Source: Phytoactinopolyspora alkaliphila (GTDB lineage Bacteria; Actinomycetota; Actinomycetes; Jiangellales; Jiangellaceae). Taken from it: a stretch of DNA of 64,000 nucleotides. Of the stretch, positions 1 to 11,010 are shown piece by piece. The stretch covers positions 183,547-247,546 of the forward strand of contig NZ_JAAGOB010000005.1 in NCBI RefSeq assembly GCF_010550695.1, given 5' to 3'. The notes beneath the pieces are model-generated. The model saw only the letters and a program-made list of their open reading frames with translations. It had not been told where the DNA came from and searched no databases. Every line of letters begins with the position of its first letter. Within the stretch, counting starts at the first letter, position 1. The translations under genes were made by a program, and so were the position numbers.

Positions 1-416
1 CCCTTCACCGGGAGGAGGTACGAGACGGGGTTCTTCGGCTGCGGGCCGTAATAGTCGTTGGAGCCGAAAACGAAGACTCCGGGCGTGGCGAGCAACGGCT
101 CCAAGGCGTGCAGAACCGCCGGGACGGCCGCGCGGTGAGCCAGATTGTCCCCCGTGTTGACGACGACGTCCGGGTCGAGCGCCGCGAGCCGCCGGACCCA
201 CTCGATCTTGCGCGACTGGTGGGGCGTGAGATGCAGATCCGAGATGTGCAGCACCCGCAACGGCCTGCTGCCCGGTGCCAGGACCGGGACGTCGAAACGA
301 CGCAGGCGAAAGGCGCGCACCTCATAGCCGGCGGCGTAGGCCAGCCCCCCTGCCGCTAGTCCGGCGAGGCCAAGAGCTGTTCGTTTGGCGAATCCCACTC
401 GCCAAGATTGCCACAT
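1..416 (-). CDS. Metallophosphoesterase family protein (3' end outside window)
   Basis: Only the first 138 codons are present; the gene runs off the left edge. After a short N-terminal hydrophobic stretch (about residues 9-28, rich in Ala/Gly/Leu, likely a membrane anchor) the protein shows the calcineurin-like metal-binding motifs HISDLHL, then NTGDN and GSNDYYG, which are the D-x-H, GD and GN(H/D) blocks of the family. It is probably the YkuE/YaeI-like membrane-bound phosphohydrolase common in actinobacteria, of unknown substrate. It is divergent from the yqeY gene, with a 74-bp gap that must hold both promoters. The ATG start gives the full hydrophobic segment before the first motif. Confidence 0.8.
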   Translation of the reverse strand, partial: MWQSWRVGFAKRTALGLAGLAAGGLAYAAGYEVRAFRLRRFDVPVLAPGSRPLRVLHISDLHLTPHQSRKIEWVRRLAALDPDVVVNTGDNLAHRAAVPAVLHALEPLLATPGVFVFGSNDYYGPQPKNPVSYLLPVK

Positions 417-490
417 GGACCGCGAGATCTTCGCATCCTCATTGTCGATCGATGAAGGTTACGGTCGGCTGACACGGCAGACTATGACGC

Positions 491-943
491 ATGGCTTCTC
501 TCAAAGATCGAATCAAAAGTGATTTGACCGACGCGATGCGCGCCCGCGACGACGTCCGCAAGGGCACGTTGCGGATGGTTCTCTCCGCCATCGGCACCGC
601 GGAGGTCGCCGGACAGTCCGCGAAGGAACTCAGCGATGACGAGATCACGGCCGTCCTGACCCGCGAGCTCAAGCGTCGCAGGGAGGCGGCCGAGGCGTTC
701 CGTTCCGGTGGCCGGGCGGACAGCGCCGACCAGGAGGAAGCTGAAGCGGCCATCATCGCCGAGTACCTTCCGACGCCTCTGTCCGACGCGGAGCTGGCCG
801 ACTTGGTCGATCAGGCAGTGGCCGAGGCGGGCGCCGAATCGCCCCGTGACATGGGCAAGGTGATGAAGGTGCTGCAGCCGAAAGTGGCCGGCCGGGCTGA
901 GGGACGCGTCGTCGCCGATGCCGTCAAGGCGCGCCTGAGCTGA
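491..943 (+). CDS. GatB/YqeY domain-containing protein
   Basis: The 150-aa protein matches the usual size of free-standing YqeY proteins (about 150 aa). It opens with a helical segment (KDRIKSDLTDAMRARD), has the family's KRRREAAEAFR and AEYLP stretches, and ends in the MGKVMKVL...A-GRAEGRVVADAVK helix typical of the GatB/YqeY tRNA-binding tail. GatB uses this domain to touch the tRNA in the amidotransferase; the role of the stand-alone protein is unsettled. It stands alone on the + strand and ends at a strong hairpin shared with the convergent asd gene. Confidence 0.9.
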   Translation: MASLKDRIKSDLTDAMRARDDVRKGTLRMVLSAIGTAEVAGQSAKELSDDEITAVLTRELKRRREAAEAFRSGGRADSADQEEAEAAIIAEYLPTPLSDAELADLVDQAVAEAGAESPRDMGKVMKVLQPKVAGRAEGRVVADAVKARLS

Positions 944-948
944 CGCAT

Positions 949-1000
949 CGTTGCGTCCTGCAGAGCGAGGGCCCAGGGCCACGCTTTGCAGGACGCAACG
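949..1000. terminator. Bidirectional hairpin between convergent yqeY and asd
   Basis: An 18-bp inverted repeat (17 of 18 pairs; left arm begins CGTTGCGTCCTG, right arm ends GGACGCAACG) with a 16-nt loop lies exactly between the stop codons of two converging genes. There is no long U-tract on either side, as is common in high-GC actinobacteria. Confidence 0.75.
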
Positions 1001-1012
1001 AAACGGCTGCGG

Positions 1013-2079
1013 TCAGCTGGCGGTGGTCATCTCGGCGGCGACGAGCTCGGCGATCTGGGCGGTGTTCAGAGCGGCGCCCTTGCGCAGGTTGTCGCCGCAG
1101 ACGAACAGCTCCAGCGAATGCGGGTCATCCAGCGAGCGGCGGACCCTCCCCACCCAGGTGGGGTCGGTGCCCACCACGTCAGCCGGAGTGGGGAACTCGC
1201 CACGCGACGGGTCGTCGTACAACACCACGCCGGGAGCGTCACGGAGAATCTCCCACGCCTGCTCGGTGGTGACCTCCCGGGCGAACGTCGCGTGCATAGA
1301 GACCGAGTGGGTGGTGACGACCGGGACACGTACGCACGTGGCGGAGACCTTGAGATCGGGAAGGTCCAGGATTTTGCGAGACTCGTTTCGGATCTTCAGC
1401 TCTTCCGAACTCCAGCCGTCGTCCTTCAGCGATCCAGCCCAGGGCACGACGTTCAGCGCCAGGGGCGCGGGGAACGGTCCCAGATCATCGCCCACGACCC
1501 GGCGTACATCGCCGGGCTGCGATCCGACGTCGCGGTTGCCCGCCACCTTGCTCAGCTGATCGTGCAGGGTGTCGATACCGGCCTGCCCCGCGCCGGAGGC
1601 AGCCTGGTACGAGGAGGCGAAAAGCTGAGTCAGCTCGAGCTCGGCGTGCAGCGCGCCGAGCACCACGATCATGGACAGCGTGGTGCAGTTCGGGTTGGCG
1701 ATGATCCCCTTCGGGCGCGTGCGGGCCGCGCGTGCGTTCACCTCGGGGACCACCAGCGGGACGTCCGGATCCATCCGGAACGCGCCGGAATTGTCCACAG
1801 CGACAGCTCCGCGACTGGCCGCCACCGGGGCCCACTCGGCGGAGACTTCGTCCGGCACGTCGAACATCGCGACGTCCACACCGTCGAAGACCTCCGGTGA
1901 CAGCGCCAGGACCTCGACCTCTTCACCCCTGACTGGAAGCTTGCGGCCAGCCGAGCGCGGCGACGCGATGAGCCTGATCTCACCCCAGACGTTCTGCCGG
2001 GTGGACAGGATCTGCCGCATGACAGTGCCGACTGCGCCCGTGGCACCGACGATGGCGAGAGTGGGCAGACGTGTATCGG

Positions 2080-2083
<4 letters not shown>
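1013..2083 (-). CDS. asd: Aspartate-semialdehyde dehydrogenase
   Basis: This 356-aa enzyme reduces aspartyl phosphate to aspartate semialdehyde with NADPH in the lysine/threonine/methionine/DAP pathway, in the cytoplasm. The N-terminal nucleotide-binding loop GATGAVG is at residues 13-19, and the active-site cysteine is Cys133 in NPNCTT. A later HSVSMHA block holds the general-base histidine. The ATG overlaps the stop of the upstream aspartokinase gene by 4 bp (ATGA), so the two are translationally coupled. This lysC-asd pair is the standard actinobacterial arrangement. Confidence 0.96.
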
Positions 2084-3357
<1,274 letters not shown>

Positions 3358-3473
3358 GGCGCACTCCTTGCGTAAACGTATTTCGTGCCAAGGCAGTCTA
3401 TGCGAGCTTGCCGCCTGACCGGTGAGTGTCCAGATCGCGGAATGATCGTCCGACAGGAGGGACGCCCGGACGT

Positions 3474-4064
3474 CTAGCTGTCGACCTCCGCGAGCAAGGA
3501 CTGCTCGGCCGCTCCGGTGGCGTCGTTGCGCTCATGGTCGAGCCGGGTGTGGGCGATCAGTGAATGCAGGGCACGGAGCGCCGCACCGCAGCTGGATCCC
3601 CACGAGGACAGGTAGGAGAACTGCCACCACCACAGCGCCTCGACCGTCCGGCCCGCGCGGAAGTGAGAGAGCCCATGTAGGAGATCCGCCGCGATGCTGG
3701 CCAGATCGTCCGAGAGCCGGAAGGCGGTGACCCCGCGGTTGGGGTCGACTGGATCGACGACCTCGACATAGGCATCCACCGGATCCAGCAGCTTGGCGAG
3801 GCGCTCGCGGAGCTCGTCGACGTCGGCATCCGGTCCCGTGTCCGGCTCGAACCGATCCTGCGGGACGAGGTCGTTGATGGCACCGAGACGGCCACCGGCC
3901 AAGGAGAGCTGGCTGACCTCGAGGAGCAGCAACGACAGTGAGCTGGCTGGATCTGCGCCGCGGGCGATCTCCCGGAGCGCCAGCAGGAAACTCTCGATCT
4001 GGTCCGCGATCTCGACGCCGAACTCGGCGTATTCCTCGGCGGACGTGGTTATCTGGTCAGACAT
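3474..4064 (-). CDS. DUF5063 domain-containing protein
   Basis: A 196-aa acidic, helical, cytoplasmic protein with no signal peptide or membrane segment. Sequence features that recall the actinobacterial DUF5063 family are the central [12 protein letters not shown] stretch and the tryptophan-rich [14 protein letters not shown] followed by [14 protein letters not shown]. Its ATG overlaps the recR stop by 8 bp, so it sits downstream in the recR transcription unit. Function is unknown; the position behind recR is conserved in many actinobacteria, which suggests but does not prove a link to recombination repair. Confidence 0.75.
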   Translation of the reverse strand: MSDQITTSAEEYAEFGVEIADQIESFLLALREIARGADPASSLSLLLLEVSQLSLAGGRLGAINDLVPQDRFEPDTGPDADVDELRERLAKLLDPVDAYVEVVDPVDPNRGVTAFRLSDDLASIAADLLHGLSHFRAGRTVEALWWWQFSYLSSWGSSCGAALRALHSLIAHTRLDHERNDATGAAEQSLLAEVDS

Positions 4065-4656
4065 CTAGGAGCCTCCTACCCTCGAACGCACGGCCCAGCG
4101 TGACCTCATCGGCATACTCCAGGTCCCCGCCAACCGGCAATCCACTCGCCAAGCGTGTCACACGCAATCCCATGGGCTTCACCAGGCGGGCGAGATAGGT
4201 GGCCGTGGCCTCGCCCTCAAGGTTCGGATCAGTGGCGATGATGAGCTCCGTAATGGTTCCGTCGGCCAGCCGGGTCATCAGCTCCTTGACACGCAGCTCG
4301 TCCGGACCCACACCCTCGATAGGGCTGATGGCGCCACCGAGCACGTGGTAGCGGCCCCGGAACTCGCGGGTACGTTCGATGGCGACGACATCCTTGGATT
4401 CCTCGACCACGCAGACGATCGACGGATCCCGGCGCGGGTCACGGCAGATCTGGCACTGTTCGGCCTCCGCGACGTTTCCGCACACGGCGCAGAACCGGAC
4501 CTTCTCCTTGACCTCCAGCAGGGAGGTGGCGAGGCGGCGGACGTCGTCCGGATCAGCGGCGAGGATGTGGAATGCGATCCGCTGGGCGCTCTTGGGGCCG
4601 ACACCCGGCAGCCGCCCCAGTTCGTCGATCAGGCCTTGGACGACGCCTTCGTACAT
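4057..4656 (-). CDS. recR: Recombination protein RecR
   Basis: RecR (199 aa, normal length) loads RecA with RecO at gaps in DNA. The order of parts is standard: an N-terminal helix-hairpin-helix ([20 protein letters not shown]), a four-cysteine zinc finger (CAVCG...CQIC) around residues 57-72, and a Toprim domain ([14 protein letters not shown] ... [12 protein letters not shown]). The end carries the usual Walker-like region with [22 protein letters not shown]. It lies between ybaB upstream and the DUF5063 gene downstream, the usual dnaX-ybaB-recR order. Confidence 0.96.
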   Translation of the reverse strand: MYEGVVQGLIDELGRLPGVGPKSAQRIAFHILAADPDDVRRLATSLLEVKEKVRFCAVCGNVAEAEQCQICRDPRRDPSIVCVVEESKDVVAIERTREFRGRYHVLGGAISPIEGVGPDELRVKELMTRLADGTITELIIATDPNLEGEATATYLARLVKPMGLRVTRLASGLPVGGDLEYADEVTLGRAFEGRRLLDV

Positions 4657-4671
4657 GCTCGTGCTCCGTGT

Positions 4672-5094
4672 CTATGCGCGGTGGCCGGGCGGCGAGTCGG
4701 CATCGCCGGGCTCGTCGGCGGACGACGCGGACCCTTCGATCAGCGGTCCACCGGGCGTGCCACCACCCAGCAGTCCTTCGACGTTGGCGTTGATGGAGCC
4801 GAGCTGCTGGCTGGCCAGCCGCTGTACCTCGGCCTGTGCGTCACGAACAGCCGCGACCACCAGGTCGCCCAGCGTCTCTGTGTCTTCCGGATCCACGGCT
4901 GCCGGGTCGATCCGCATCCCGACCAGCTCACCGCCGCCGGTCATGGTGGCCTGGACCAGGCCGCCCCCGGCGCTGCCGGTGACCTCGCTATCGGCCAGAT
5001 CTTGCTGCGCGGACATCAGCTCTTCTTGCATCCGCTGGGCCTGCTGCAGCAGCTGGCCCATGTCGAAACCTTCCGAACCACCAGACGGAAACAC
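4672..5094 (-). CDS. YbaB/EbfC family nucleoid-associated protein
   Basis: The 140-aa protein shows the YbaB core: [23 protein letters not shown] helix, then [34 protein letters not shown] and the dimer helix [19 protein letters not shown]. The family binds DNA as a dimer. The last 25 residues are a charged tail specific to actinobacteria. A second in-frame Met12 (MGQLLQQ) fits the family start better; Met1 is kept because it is in frame with no stop between, but the shorter start is possible. It lies between dnaX and recR. Confidence 0.9.
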   Translation of the reverse strand: MFPSGGSEGFDMGQLLQQAQRMQEELMSAQQDLADSEVTGSAGGGLVQATMTGGGELVGMRIDPAAVDPEDTETLGDLVVAAVRDAQAEVQRLASQQLGSINANVEGLLGGGTPGGPLIEGSASSADEPGDADSPPGHRA

Positions 5095-5183
5095 GGCGGC
5101 AACTCCCTCGAGACGGGCGACGTAGAACCTCGAGCCTACGGCACGCGGACGACACGGCGAGCTTGTGCTCCACGGCGTTTGCG

Positions 5184-7508
5184 TCAGGTGTTGTCCGACT
5201 CCGAGATGACGGTGGCTCCCAAGGTACGGGCCAGGAGTTCCTGTTCGGACTCACCGAACATGTCGAGATCGTCGTCATCGAGATCCGCGCCGTGGTCGGC
5301 GGAGGCAGATGCGCCTGTCGCGCCGGGCTGCTCCTGGCGCTGTGGGGGACGGCTGCGCTGCTGGATGGCGGCCTTGGCCGCAGCCGCGCGCCCGGCTTGC
5401 GCAGGTGGCGCCGGCTGTGCCGCCACAGGCACTGGTGTGGCTGAAGCCGCTTGCGGTTCAGGGGCGTTGTTCTGGGTGGTTGCCGCTCCTGGGGTCGCCT
5501 CCGCGGCCGGTGCGGCGGGACGAGCCGGAGCCGCCTCCCAGCTGCTCGACCGGGTGTCCGGAGGGACGTCGGCAGTTCCGGCGCGGGACCCGCCGCCGGT
5601 GAACCCTGACGAACCGCCCGTCCCGGCTGCCGCGGCGGCGGGATCGGCGGACGGATCGACGATCGCCTCGATGCGGAGTTCGATGAAGAGGACTTCCTTG
5701 ATCGCCTGCCTCAGGTAGGACTGGAAGTCCTCCCGGCGGGCGAACGTGTCCCGCAACGTCGGCTGGCGGAAGGCCAGGGTGAGCACGCCGTCGGCGACGT
5801 CGGCGACAGCCGATTCCTGGGAGATCAGGCTCCATGGCGTGCGCTTGATCTCCCGGAGCCGGGTCAAGACCTCTGGCCACATGCGCCGGACGTCGGCGAC
5901 TCCGGCGCCCGCGGGAACCGACCCGGGTGACACCGGCTGGCTGCTCCCGGCCGGTTCGGCCACTGGTGCGGCCGGGGTGGCGGGCGAGGTGGACTGGGGC
6001 GCCGGCTCGGCCGGTGGCTGTGGTTCTGGCGGCGGAATCGGCTCCCGGGGCCGGGACGGCTCCGTGGGCGGAACTGGCTCTTGCGGTCGCGGGGGCTCAG
6101 CAGGCGGAACCGGCTCACGCGGCCGCGAGGGCTCCGCGGGTGGGACCGGCCCTCCTGGTCGGGCGGGCTCGGGAGGCGGTACCGGCTCGGTGGGCTGCGG
6201 CGGCTGCAACGGCGGCAGCGGTTCGGAGGGGGGCGCCGTCTCCATGGGCGGCGTCGGCCGAGACGCCGGTGCCGCTTGCCCGGGCGGAGAGAACGCCGGT
6301 GCGTGGGCATCACCCGGCGCGCTGGCGGGAGCTGGTGCCGTGGCGCCTCCCAGCCTTCGCTCAAGCCGGTCCAGGCGTGCCTGGACACCGGAGACGGCGT
6401 CGTCGGCGCCGGGAAGCAGCAGCCGGGCACAGACGAGCTCGAGCTGCAGCCGGGTAGGTGTTGCACCCTTCATGGCTGTGATGCCCTCATCGACCACGTT
6501 GGCCAGCCGGATGAGATCGAACGGGCCGAACCGGGCCGCCTGGGTGGTCATCCGCTCTGCCTGTTCTTCCGCGGCGTCGATCAAGCCGTGGGTGGCGGCA
6601 TCGGGTGCGGCCCGCACCACGACCAGGTCCCGGAAGCGTTCCAGGAGATCGGTCAGGAAACGGCGCGGGTCGTGGCCGGAGTCCATGACCCGGTCCACCG
6701 CGGCGAACATGGTGGAGCCGTCGTTGTTGGCGATCGCCTCGACCACGTCGTCCAGCAGCGCCGCGTCGGTGAAGCCGAGCAGCTCGACGGCGAGCTGGTA
6801 CGTGACGCCCTCCTCGCCGGCGCCGGCAATCAGTTGTCCGAGCACCGACTGCGAGTCCCGTGCCGACCCGGCTCCGGCGCGAGCCACCAGCGCGAGCGCC
6901 CCCGGCTCGATCGGGACGCCCTCCTGCTCACAGATCCAGGCAAGGTTCTGCTGGAGAACCTTGCTGGGAATCAGCCGGAACGGATAGTGGTGCGTCCGGG
7001 ACCGGATGGTACCGAGGATCTTGTCCGGCGCCGTGGTGGCGAAGATGAACTTCAGGTGGGCGGGCGGCTCTTCGATGAGCTTAAGCAGCGCGTTGGCGGC
7101 CCCCGGACCTAGCTGATGCGCCTCGTCGATGACGTAGATCTTGAATCGGGACGACACCGGTGCGAAGTGGGCCTTCTCTCGCAGCTCACGGGCGTCGTCG
7201 ACCAGGCCGTGGGTGGCGGCGTCGAGCTCGACGACATCGACACTGCCAGGACCGTTGGGGGCCAGGCTCACACACGACTGGCACGCACCACACGGCTTCG
7301 GTGTGGGCCCCTGCTCGCAGTTGAGCGAGCGAGCGAGAATCCGGGCCGACGACGTCTTGCCGCAGCCGCGAGGGCCGGAGAAGAGGTACGCGTGATGGAT
7401 GCGGTCGTTCTCCAGGGCCCGCATCAGCGGTACTGTCACATGTTCCTGCCCGACGACGTCAGCGAACTGACTCGGCCGGTAGGTGCGGTACAAAGCGAGG
7501 GACGACAC
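5184..7508 (-). CDS. dnaX: DNA polymerase III subunit gamma/tau
   Basis: This 774-aa clamp-loader subunit has the AAA+ core at its start: [12 protein letters not shown], Walker [10 protein letters not shown], a zinc module (C..C..CQSC), Walker B IDEAHQL and the [14 protein letters not shown] sensor block. The start is set at a GTG because the family begins at this peptide and the longer open frame would run into the SRP RNA. The middle is a proline-rich linker with 12-residue repeats; the end is a conserved domain ([20 protein letters not shown]) and an acidic tail with [13 protein letters not shown]. No programmed frameshift slippery site was noticed. Upstream partner is ffs, downstream ybaB and recR. 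Confidence 0.94.
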   Translation of the reverse strand: MSSLALYRTYRPSQFADVVGQEHVTVPLMRALENDRIHHAYLFSGPRGCGKTSSARILARSLNCEQGPTPKPCGACQSCVSLAPNGPGSVDVVELDAATHGLVDDARELREKAHFAPVSSRFKIYVIDEAHQLGPGAANALLKLIEEPPAHLKFIFATTAPDKILGTIRSRTHHYPFRLIPSKVLQQNLAWICEQEGVPIEPGALALVARAGAGSARDSQSVLGQLIAGAGEEGVTYQLAVELLGFTDAALLDDVVEAIANNDGSTMFAAVDRVMDSGHDPRRFLTDLLERFRDLVVVRAAPDAATHGLIDAAEEQAERMTTQAARFGPFDLIRLANVVDEGITAMKGATPTRLQLELVCARLLLPGADDAVSGVQARLDRLERRLGGATAPAPASAPGDAHAPAFSPPGQAAPASRPTPPMETAPPSEPLPPLQPPQPTEPVPPPEPARPGGPVPPAEPSRPREPVPPAEPPRPQEPVPPTEPSRPREPIPPPEPQPPAEPAPQSTSPATPAAPVAEPAGSSQPVSPGSVPAGAGVADVRRMWPEVLTRLREIKRTPWSLISQESAVADVADGVLTLAFRQPTLRDTFARREDFQSYLRQAIKEVLFIELRIEAIVDPSADPAAAAAGTGGSSGFTGGGSRAGTADVPPDTRSSSWEAAPARPAAPAAEATPGAATTQNNAPEPQAASATPVPVAAQPAPPAQAGRAAAAKAAIQQRSRPPQRQEQPGATGASASADHGADLDDDDLDMFGESEQELLARTLGATVISESDNT
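6006..6185 (-). repeat. 36-nt tandem repeat coding five Pro-rich units in DnaX
   Basis: Five consecutive 12-residue units encode variants of P-V-P-P-x-E-P-x-R-P-x-E (for example [12 protein letters not shown] and [12 protein letters not shown]). They lie in the linker between the AAA+ core and the C-terminal domain of DnaX, at about residues 442-501 of the 774-aa form. Unit number probably varies between strains. Confidence 0.8.
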
Positions 7509-7578
7509 CCTGGGAACCCTAGCCCCTGACCCCGACACCGTGCATCTGCCACCGTGATGAAGCTGTGGAAAACAGTAA

Positions 7579-7668
7579 GGACCCCTCGCGCACCCGGAAG
7601 AGCCCACCTACCCTTGCTGCCTTCCGGCCCTGGGGGAGTTCGGCGGGATACCGCCACGCGAGGGGTCG
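7579..7668 (-). ncRNA. ffs: Small signal recognition particle RNA (4.5S-type)
   Basis: On the minus strand the sequence holds the conserved SRP domain IV loop: GGCCGGAAGGCAGCAAGGGT, matching the GGAAG...AGCA core that Ffh binds. The ends pair through a perfect 10-bp stem (ACCCCTCGCG at the 5' side with CGCGAGGGGT at the 3' side). The length of about 90 nt is the bacterial short form. Placement just upstream of dnaX is typical for actinobacteria. Ends are set from the terminal stem and may be off by a few bases. Confidence 0.93.
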
Positions 7669-7795
7669 GCCCCAAGTGTACCCATAGCCCGGCGCTTCTC
7701 CACGCCGAGCCCGTCAGCCGCCCGCGGCAGTGGGGGAATGACCGAACACGCAGCCGATTTCGGCTACAGAGGCATCGTCGGATACGCTCTTCGGC

Positions 7796-7883
7796 GGAGG
7801 ATTCGCCTAGTGGCCTATGGCGCACGCTTGGAAAGCGTGTTGGGTGCAAGCCCTCGCGGGTTCGAATCCCGCATCCTCCGCCA
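7796..7883 (+). tRNA. tRNA-Ser(GGA), integration target of the element
   Basis: Acceptor stem GGAGGAT pairs with ATCCTCC, followed by discriminator G and an encoded CCA. The anticodon arm is CACGC-TTGGAAA-GCGTG, giving anticodon GGA; a long class II variable arm and the T-loop GGTTCGAATCC follow. The 3' half is identical to attR, so the integrated element restores a complete gene here. Confidence 0.96.
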
Positions 7884-7901
7884 CACTGAGCAGGACGGAC
7901 G
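7826..7901 (+). repeat. attL: tRNA-Ser 3' half, copy 1
   Basis: A 76-bp sequence identical to the copy at 20972-21047. It runs from the anticodon stem through CCA and 18 bases beyond. It marks the left end of the intact element, with the integrase stop codon 57 bp further in. Confidence 0.95.
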
Positions 7902-7957
7902 TCGAGCGCTAACTGAATTGGACCACGCCCGGAGTTCGTCCCGTCTCAGTTTCCGTC

Positions 7958-9208
7958 TCATTTGTGGTCCGTCCGGCCTGCTACGTCGCCAGATTTCGGC
8001 TCGCTATCGGCTGGCCAGATGAGTCCGTCTACCCGGTCAGCGACCTGACGACGGATAGTGTCCGTCACGTGCTGATAGCGAGCAGCCATCGAGGTTGACG
8101 ACCAGCCCATGACAGCCATGACAGTCCGCTCGGGGACACCCAGCAGCAGGAGGACCGTTGCAGACGTGTGCCTAGCATCGTGAAGGCGTCCGTCATTGAC
8201 GCCCGCTGCCTTCAGTAACGCCTTCCACTCTCGGTAGTCCGTGTTCGGGGACAGCGCCCGGCCGTCCGGCATCGCGAACACCCAACCTTCGTCACACCAG
8301 AGGTCACCAGCCGCGACGCGCTCGGCGTCCTGCCTGTCCTTGTGCGCCCGCAGGAGAGCGACGATCTCACGAGGTAGTCCGATCACACGCTTGCCCGCCC
8401 GAGACTTCGTGTCCTTCGTGTCGCGATTCACCTGCACTCGCTGCGGGCAGTACCCAGGCGTCTTACCGCACGTTTCACCGCAACCGTGCGCATACTTCGG
8501 GCGCAGACGACTACGGCGCACGCGCAGGACCGCACCCGTCAGGTCGACATCTATCCATCGCAGGCCGAGGGCCTCGCCCTGACGCAACCCGAGTGCAAGC
8601 GCGATGGCCCACCGTGTGCTGTTGCGCCGCTCACTCGCGACCTTCAGAATCCGCTTGATCTCATCGACCTCGTATGGCTCTACCTCATGCTCATCCGGGG
8701 ACGGAGCCTTCGCCAGCATCGCCGGATTCATGGTCAGGTGACCCCGGCGTATCGCCTCATTGAGCGCGGCCCGGATAGTGCGGTGCACGTGGTGAGCCGT
8801 ACCGGCTGCCTTGCCCTGACTCAGCATCTTGGCATACAGCCGTTCCAGATGTTCGGGCGTCAGCTTGTCGAGCTTGTGCGCCCCAATACCTGGGATGAGG
8901 TAGTGGCTGATGTCCACCTTGTAGCCGTCGTGCGTGTAGCCGGAGATGGCCGGTGGCACGGCGATGTTCTCGATCCAGTGCGTCAGCCACTTGTCAACGG
9001 TCCAACGTTGCCCGGCCTTGCGGACCCGGCCCGAGTCACGTTCTTTTTCGAGCGCCCGGACCCTTCTGATGACTGCTGCCTCTGTTTTCGCCTGAACGTG
9101 ACGGCGGTCCGGTTTGCCGTCGTCCTTGATTCCGACCGTGACACGGCCGTGCCAGTCGCCGTCCGCGCCGAGGTAGATACTCGATGCTCCGTTTGGTCTG
9201 CGTCCCAT
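7958..9208 (-). CDS. int: Tyrosine recombinase, site-specific integrase
   Basis: The 416-aa protein has an N-terminal arm-type DNA-binding region, a SAM-like core-binding domain (about residues 70-160) and a catalytic domain. The full catalytic set is visible: Arg209 (LALGLRQGEALGLRW), His343-x-x-Arg346 (HDARHTSA), Trp369 and nucleophile Tyr378 (ARYQHV). It inserts and, with the Xis protein, excises the element at tRNA-Ser(GGA). Its 3' end abuts attL and its start lies 10 bp after the xis gene, the normal AICE order. A cysteine-rich insertion (residues 242-254, CGETCGKTPGYC) is typical of this integrase subgroup. Confidence 0.95.
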   Translation of the reverse strand: MGRRPNGASSIYLGADGDWHGRVTVGIKDDGKPDRRHVQAKTEAAVIRRVRALEKERDSGRVRKAGQRWTVDKWLTHWIENIAVPPAISGYTHDGYKVDISHYLIPGIGAHKLDKLTPEHLERLYAKMLSQGKAAGTAHHVHRTIRAALNEAIRRGHLTMNPAMLAKAPSPDEHEVEPYEVDEIKRILKVASERRNSTRWAIALALGLRQGEALGLRWIDVDLTGAVLRVRRSRLRPKYAHGCGETCGKTPGYCPQRVQVNRDTKDTKSRAGKRVIGLPREIVALLRAHKDRQDAERVAAGDLWCDEGWVFAMPDGRALSPNTDYREWKALLKAAGVNDGRLHDARHTSATVLLLLGVPERTVMAVMGWSSTSMAARYQHVTDTIRRQVADRVDGLIWPADSEPKSGDVAGRTDHK

Positions 9209-9217
9209 CGTTACCTC

Positions 9218-9463
9218 CTATGCCGCGTGGCGGGTGTGGTCGGCGTCGAGCAGGCCAGTCACGTAGGCCTGCAGGCATTCGAACGGGACGCGGCGTAGCC
9301 GTCCGATCTGGACTGATTCCACTTGGCCGGTAGCCAGGAGTTCGCACATCTTGGTTCGGCCGATGTGCAGCACGTGGGCGGCTTCTTCGATGGTCAACAG
9401 CAGTCCTTGCGGGTTGCGCTCGGCCACCTGGGCTTCCATCGTGATCGTTTCCTTCCGGGTCAT
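9218..9463 (-). CDS. xis: Excisionase-like helix-turn-helix protein
   Basis: An 81-aa DNA-binding protein with the winged HTH of the MerR/excisionase type: LLLTIEEAAHVLHIGRTKMCELLATGQVESVQIGRLRRVP. Family role: directs the integrase toward excision. The ATG overlaps the repSA stop by 4 bp (ATGA), so the rightmost start is preferred; Met9 is an alternative. It sits between repSA and int as in pSAM2, where repSA, xis and int form one operon activated by Pra. Confidence 0.9.
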   Translation of the reverse strand: MTRKETITMEAQVAERNPQGLLLTIEEAAHVLHIGRTKMCELLATGQVESVQIGRLRRVPFECLQAYVTGLLDADHTRHAA

Positions 9464-11010
9464 GCCGCTGGTGCGGCCTGGGGGACAGTTGCCGAAAGAT
9501 CTGGGGTGGGTGGCCCGGCGCGGTTCTTGGCGGCTTCGTATTGCTCTCGCCAGGCCTGTCTTCGGGTGATGGCGTGCGCAATGAGCCGCAGATACGAGGG
9601 CGCGTCGGTGTCACCGGGCTTGACGGTTGACCAGTGGTAGCGGGGTTGGCCGTCGGGTCTTGTGGCGGTTGCCGAAAACTCGCCGTGGTCGTCCATCTCG
9701 ACACCGGCATCGGCCAGGACGGTCCGGACGACGGCCGCGCGGTCGGCCTTGTGCTCGGTAAGGGTCTTGCCGGTCCACTTCCGGGAGACGAGGACACGGC
9801 GTCCACCGAGGCCCAAGTGGTCACGGTCATGCGCCTTCGAGCGACACAGACCCGGTGCGAGCCCAGCGCGGGCGTTCTTGGGCTGGATGCCGTACCGCAG
9901 CCAGTTCGCGCACGTGGGTGAGCAGGGCAGCCAGCGGACTTCTTCCGCGATCCGGTCGATATGCGCTCGACGAGCGGCCGAGGGTTCATCGTCGTTGGGG
10001 TCGTCGGAGATGTTCTTGGTCAGGTATTTGGTGAGATACCCGACGCGCCGGTCAGCCGCGGGAGTCCCGACGAGGATGCCTTGCATGTCGATCTGGGTGC
10101 CGAACCGCACCACGTGCGCAGGTTCCGGGTCAACCTCGGCGTCGAGCTGGTCGAGGGCGTCATCCCACGTCGGCAACACCTGCCCGGTGTCAGGGTCGCG
10201 ATAGCCGGCCGTCTGCTCGTCCCACACCGGTACCCGATCCACGTAGACGGGTTCATCGTGGCGGGGCCACCACACTTGGTGATACGTCGCCGCCACCACC
10301 TGCCGGATCAAGGCACGCGGAAACGTCCCTCTCACGGCGGCGTGCAGGTGTGGGGCGAGGCGGCGTTGGGGTTCGACGGCGGCGAAGTACTGCACCGGCA
10401 CCCCGGTGGCGCGGCGCATGTTCTGCCAGAACCGATCTACCACCTTCGGGAAGTGGAGCGCATCGAGCGCGGCACGGTGGTAGTCATACGAGCCGGGATC
10501 CACCGGCACACCCTCGCGGGTCACCCGCCCATAGGAGGGCATAGTGAGGGTGAGGAACATCGACGGCCGGTAGGTCTTGCCGTCCGGGGTATCGAACTCG
10601 CGGCCAAGGGTGGTGTGCTGCTTCGGCGGGCGGGGCAGGTCGTCAGCGTCATCACGGCGACGAGTGGAACGCACCCGACGCGACCCGCTGTCATCCCCGT
10701 CGCCGTCAGTGTCGGTGTCGTCGTCCTCGGGGCCGGTGTCGTCTTGTGTGTCGTCGTCATCGTTGGTGTTGATCAGTGGCTCAACCGTGAGGTGCCAGCC
10801 TTCGCGGCATTGCTGCATCCGCAACCGGCGCGCCCGGTCCGCACACGAGGGACACACGGCCTCGCGGGTGGACCCGCACGGGATCAACACCGTCCGGGTG
10901 TCGCCGGTCAGGGTGTCCGTGAGTTTGGACATGATCGGGCGCACGCACACCCGCTCAGCGACTGCGAGCCCCCGAACGGTGTCGTCGTCCAGGCGAGGCA
11001 GGGCGCTCAC
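9460..11010 (-). CDS. repSA: RepSA-type rolling-circle replication initiator
   Basis: The 516-aa protein carries a cysteine cluster (CGSTREAVCPSC) near its start, an acidic low-complexity stretch (residues about 82-108), and the HUH metal motif in RLAPHLHAAVRG (residues about 221-223). Further on, VGYLTKYLTKNI holds the tyrosine and lysines of the Rep nicking site. Family knowledge: it nicks the double-strand origin to start rolling-circle replication of the excised AICE. The GTG start is chosen because it overlaps the preceding stop by 4 bp (GTGA); the upstream extension of the frame has no support. The origin is often inside or next to repSA but could not be located. Confidence 0.93.
   Translation of the reverse strand: MSALPRLDDDTVRGLAVAERVCVRPIMSKLTDTLTGDTRTVLIPCGSTREAVCPSCADRARRLRMQQCREGWHLTVEPLINTNDDDDTQDDTGPEDDDTDTDGDGDDSGSRRVRSTRRRDDADDLPRPPKQHTTLGREFDTPDGKTYRPSMFLTLTMPSYGRVTREGVPVDPGSYDYHRAALDALHFPKVVDRFWQNMRRATGVPVQYFAAVEPQRRLAPHLHAAVRGTFPRALIRQVVAATYHQVWWPRHDEPVYVDRVPVWDEQTAGYRDPDTGQVLPTWDDALDQLDAEVDPEPAHVVRFGTQIDMQGILVGTPAADRRVGYLTKYLTKNISDDPNDDEPSAARRAHIDRIAEEVRWLPCSPTCANWLRYGIQPKNARAGLAPGLCRSKAHDRDHLGLGGRRVLVSRKWTGKTLTEHKADRAAVVRTVLADAGVEMDDHGEFSATATRPDGQPRYHWSTVKPGDTDAPSYLRLIAHAITRRQAWREQYEAAKNRAGPPTPDLSATVPQAAPAA

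Noticed and set aside
3358-3473. Riboswitch or leader peptide upstream of lysC
   Set aside because: The gap is short, and I see no lysine-riboswitch-like core or attenuator.
5746-6987. Long open frame opposite dnaX (about 413 codons)
   Set aside because: It is the antisense shadow of the Pro-rich linker and AAA+ core; composition is Gly/Ser/Ala/Arg low complexity with no motif.
7509-7607. Longer DnaX N-terminus
   Set aside because: The extra frame runs into the SRP RNA gene, lacks a family match and a ribosome site; the protein family begins at the GTG at 7508.
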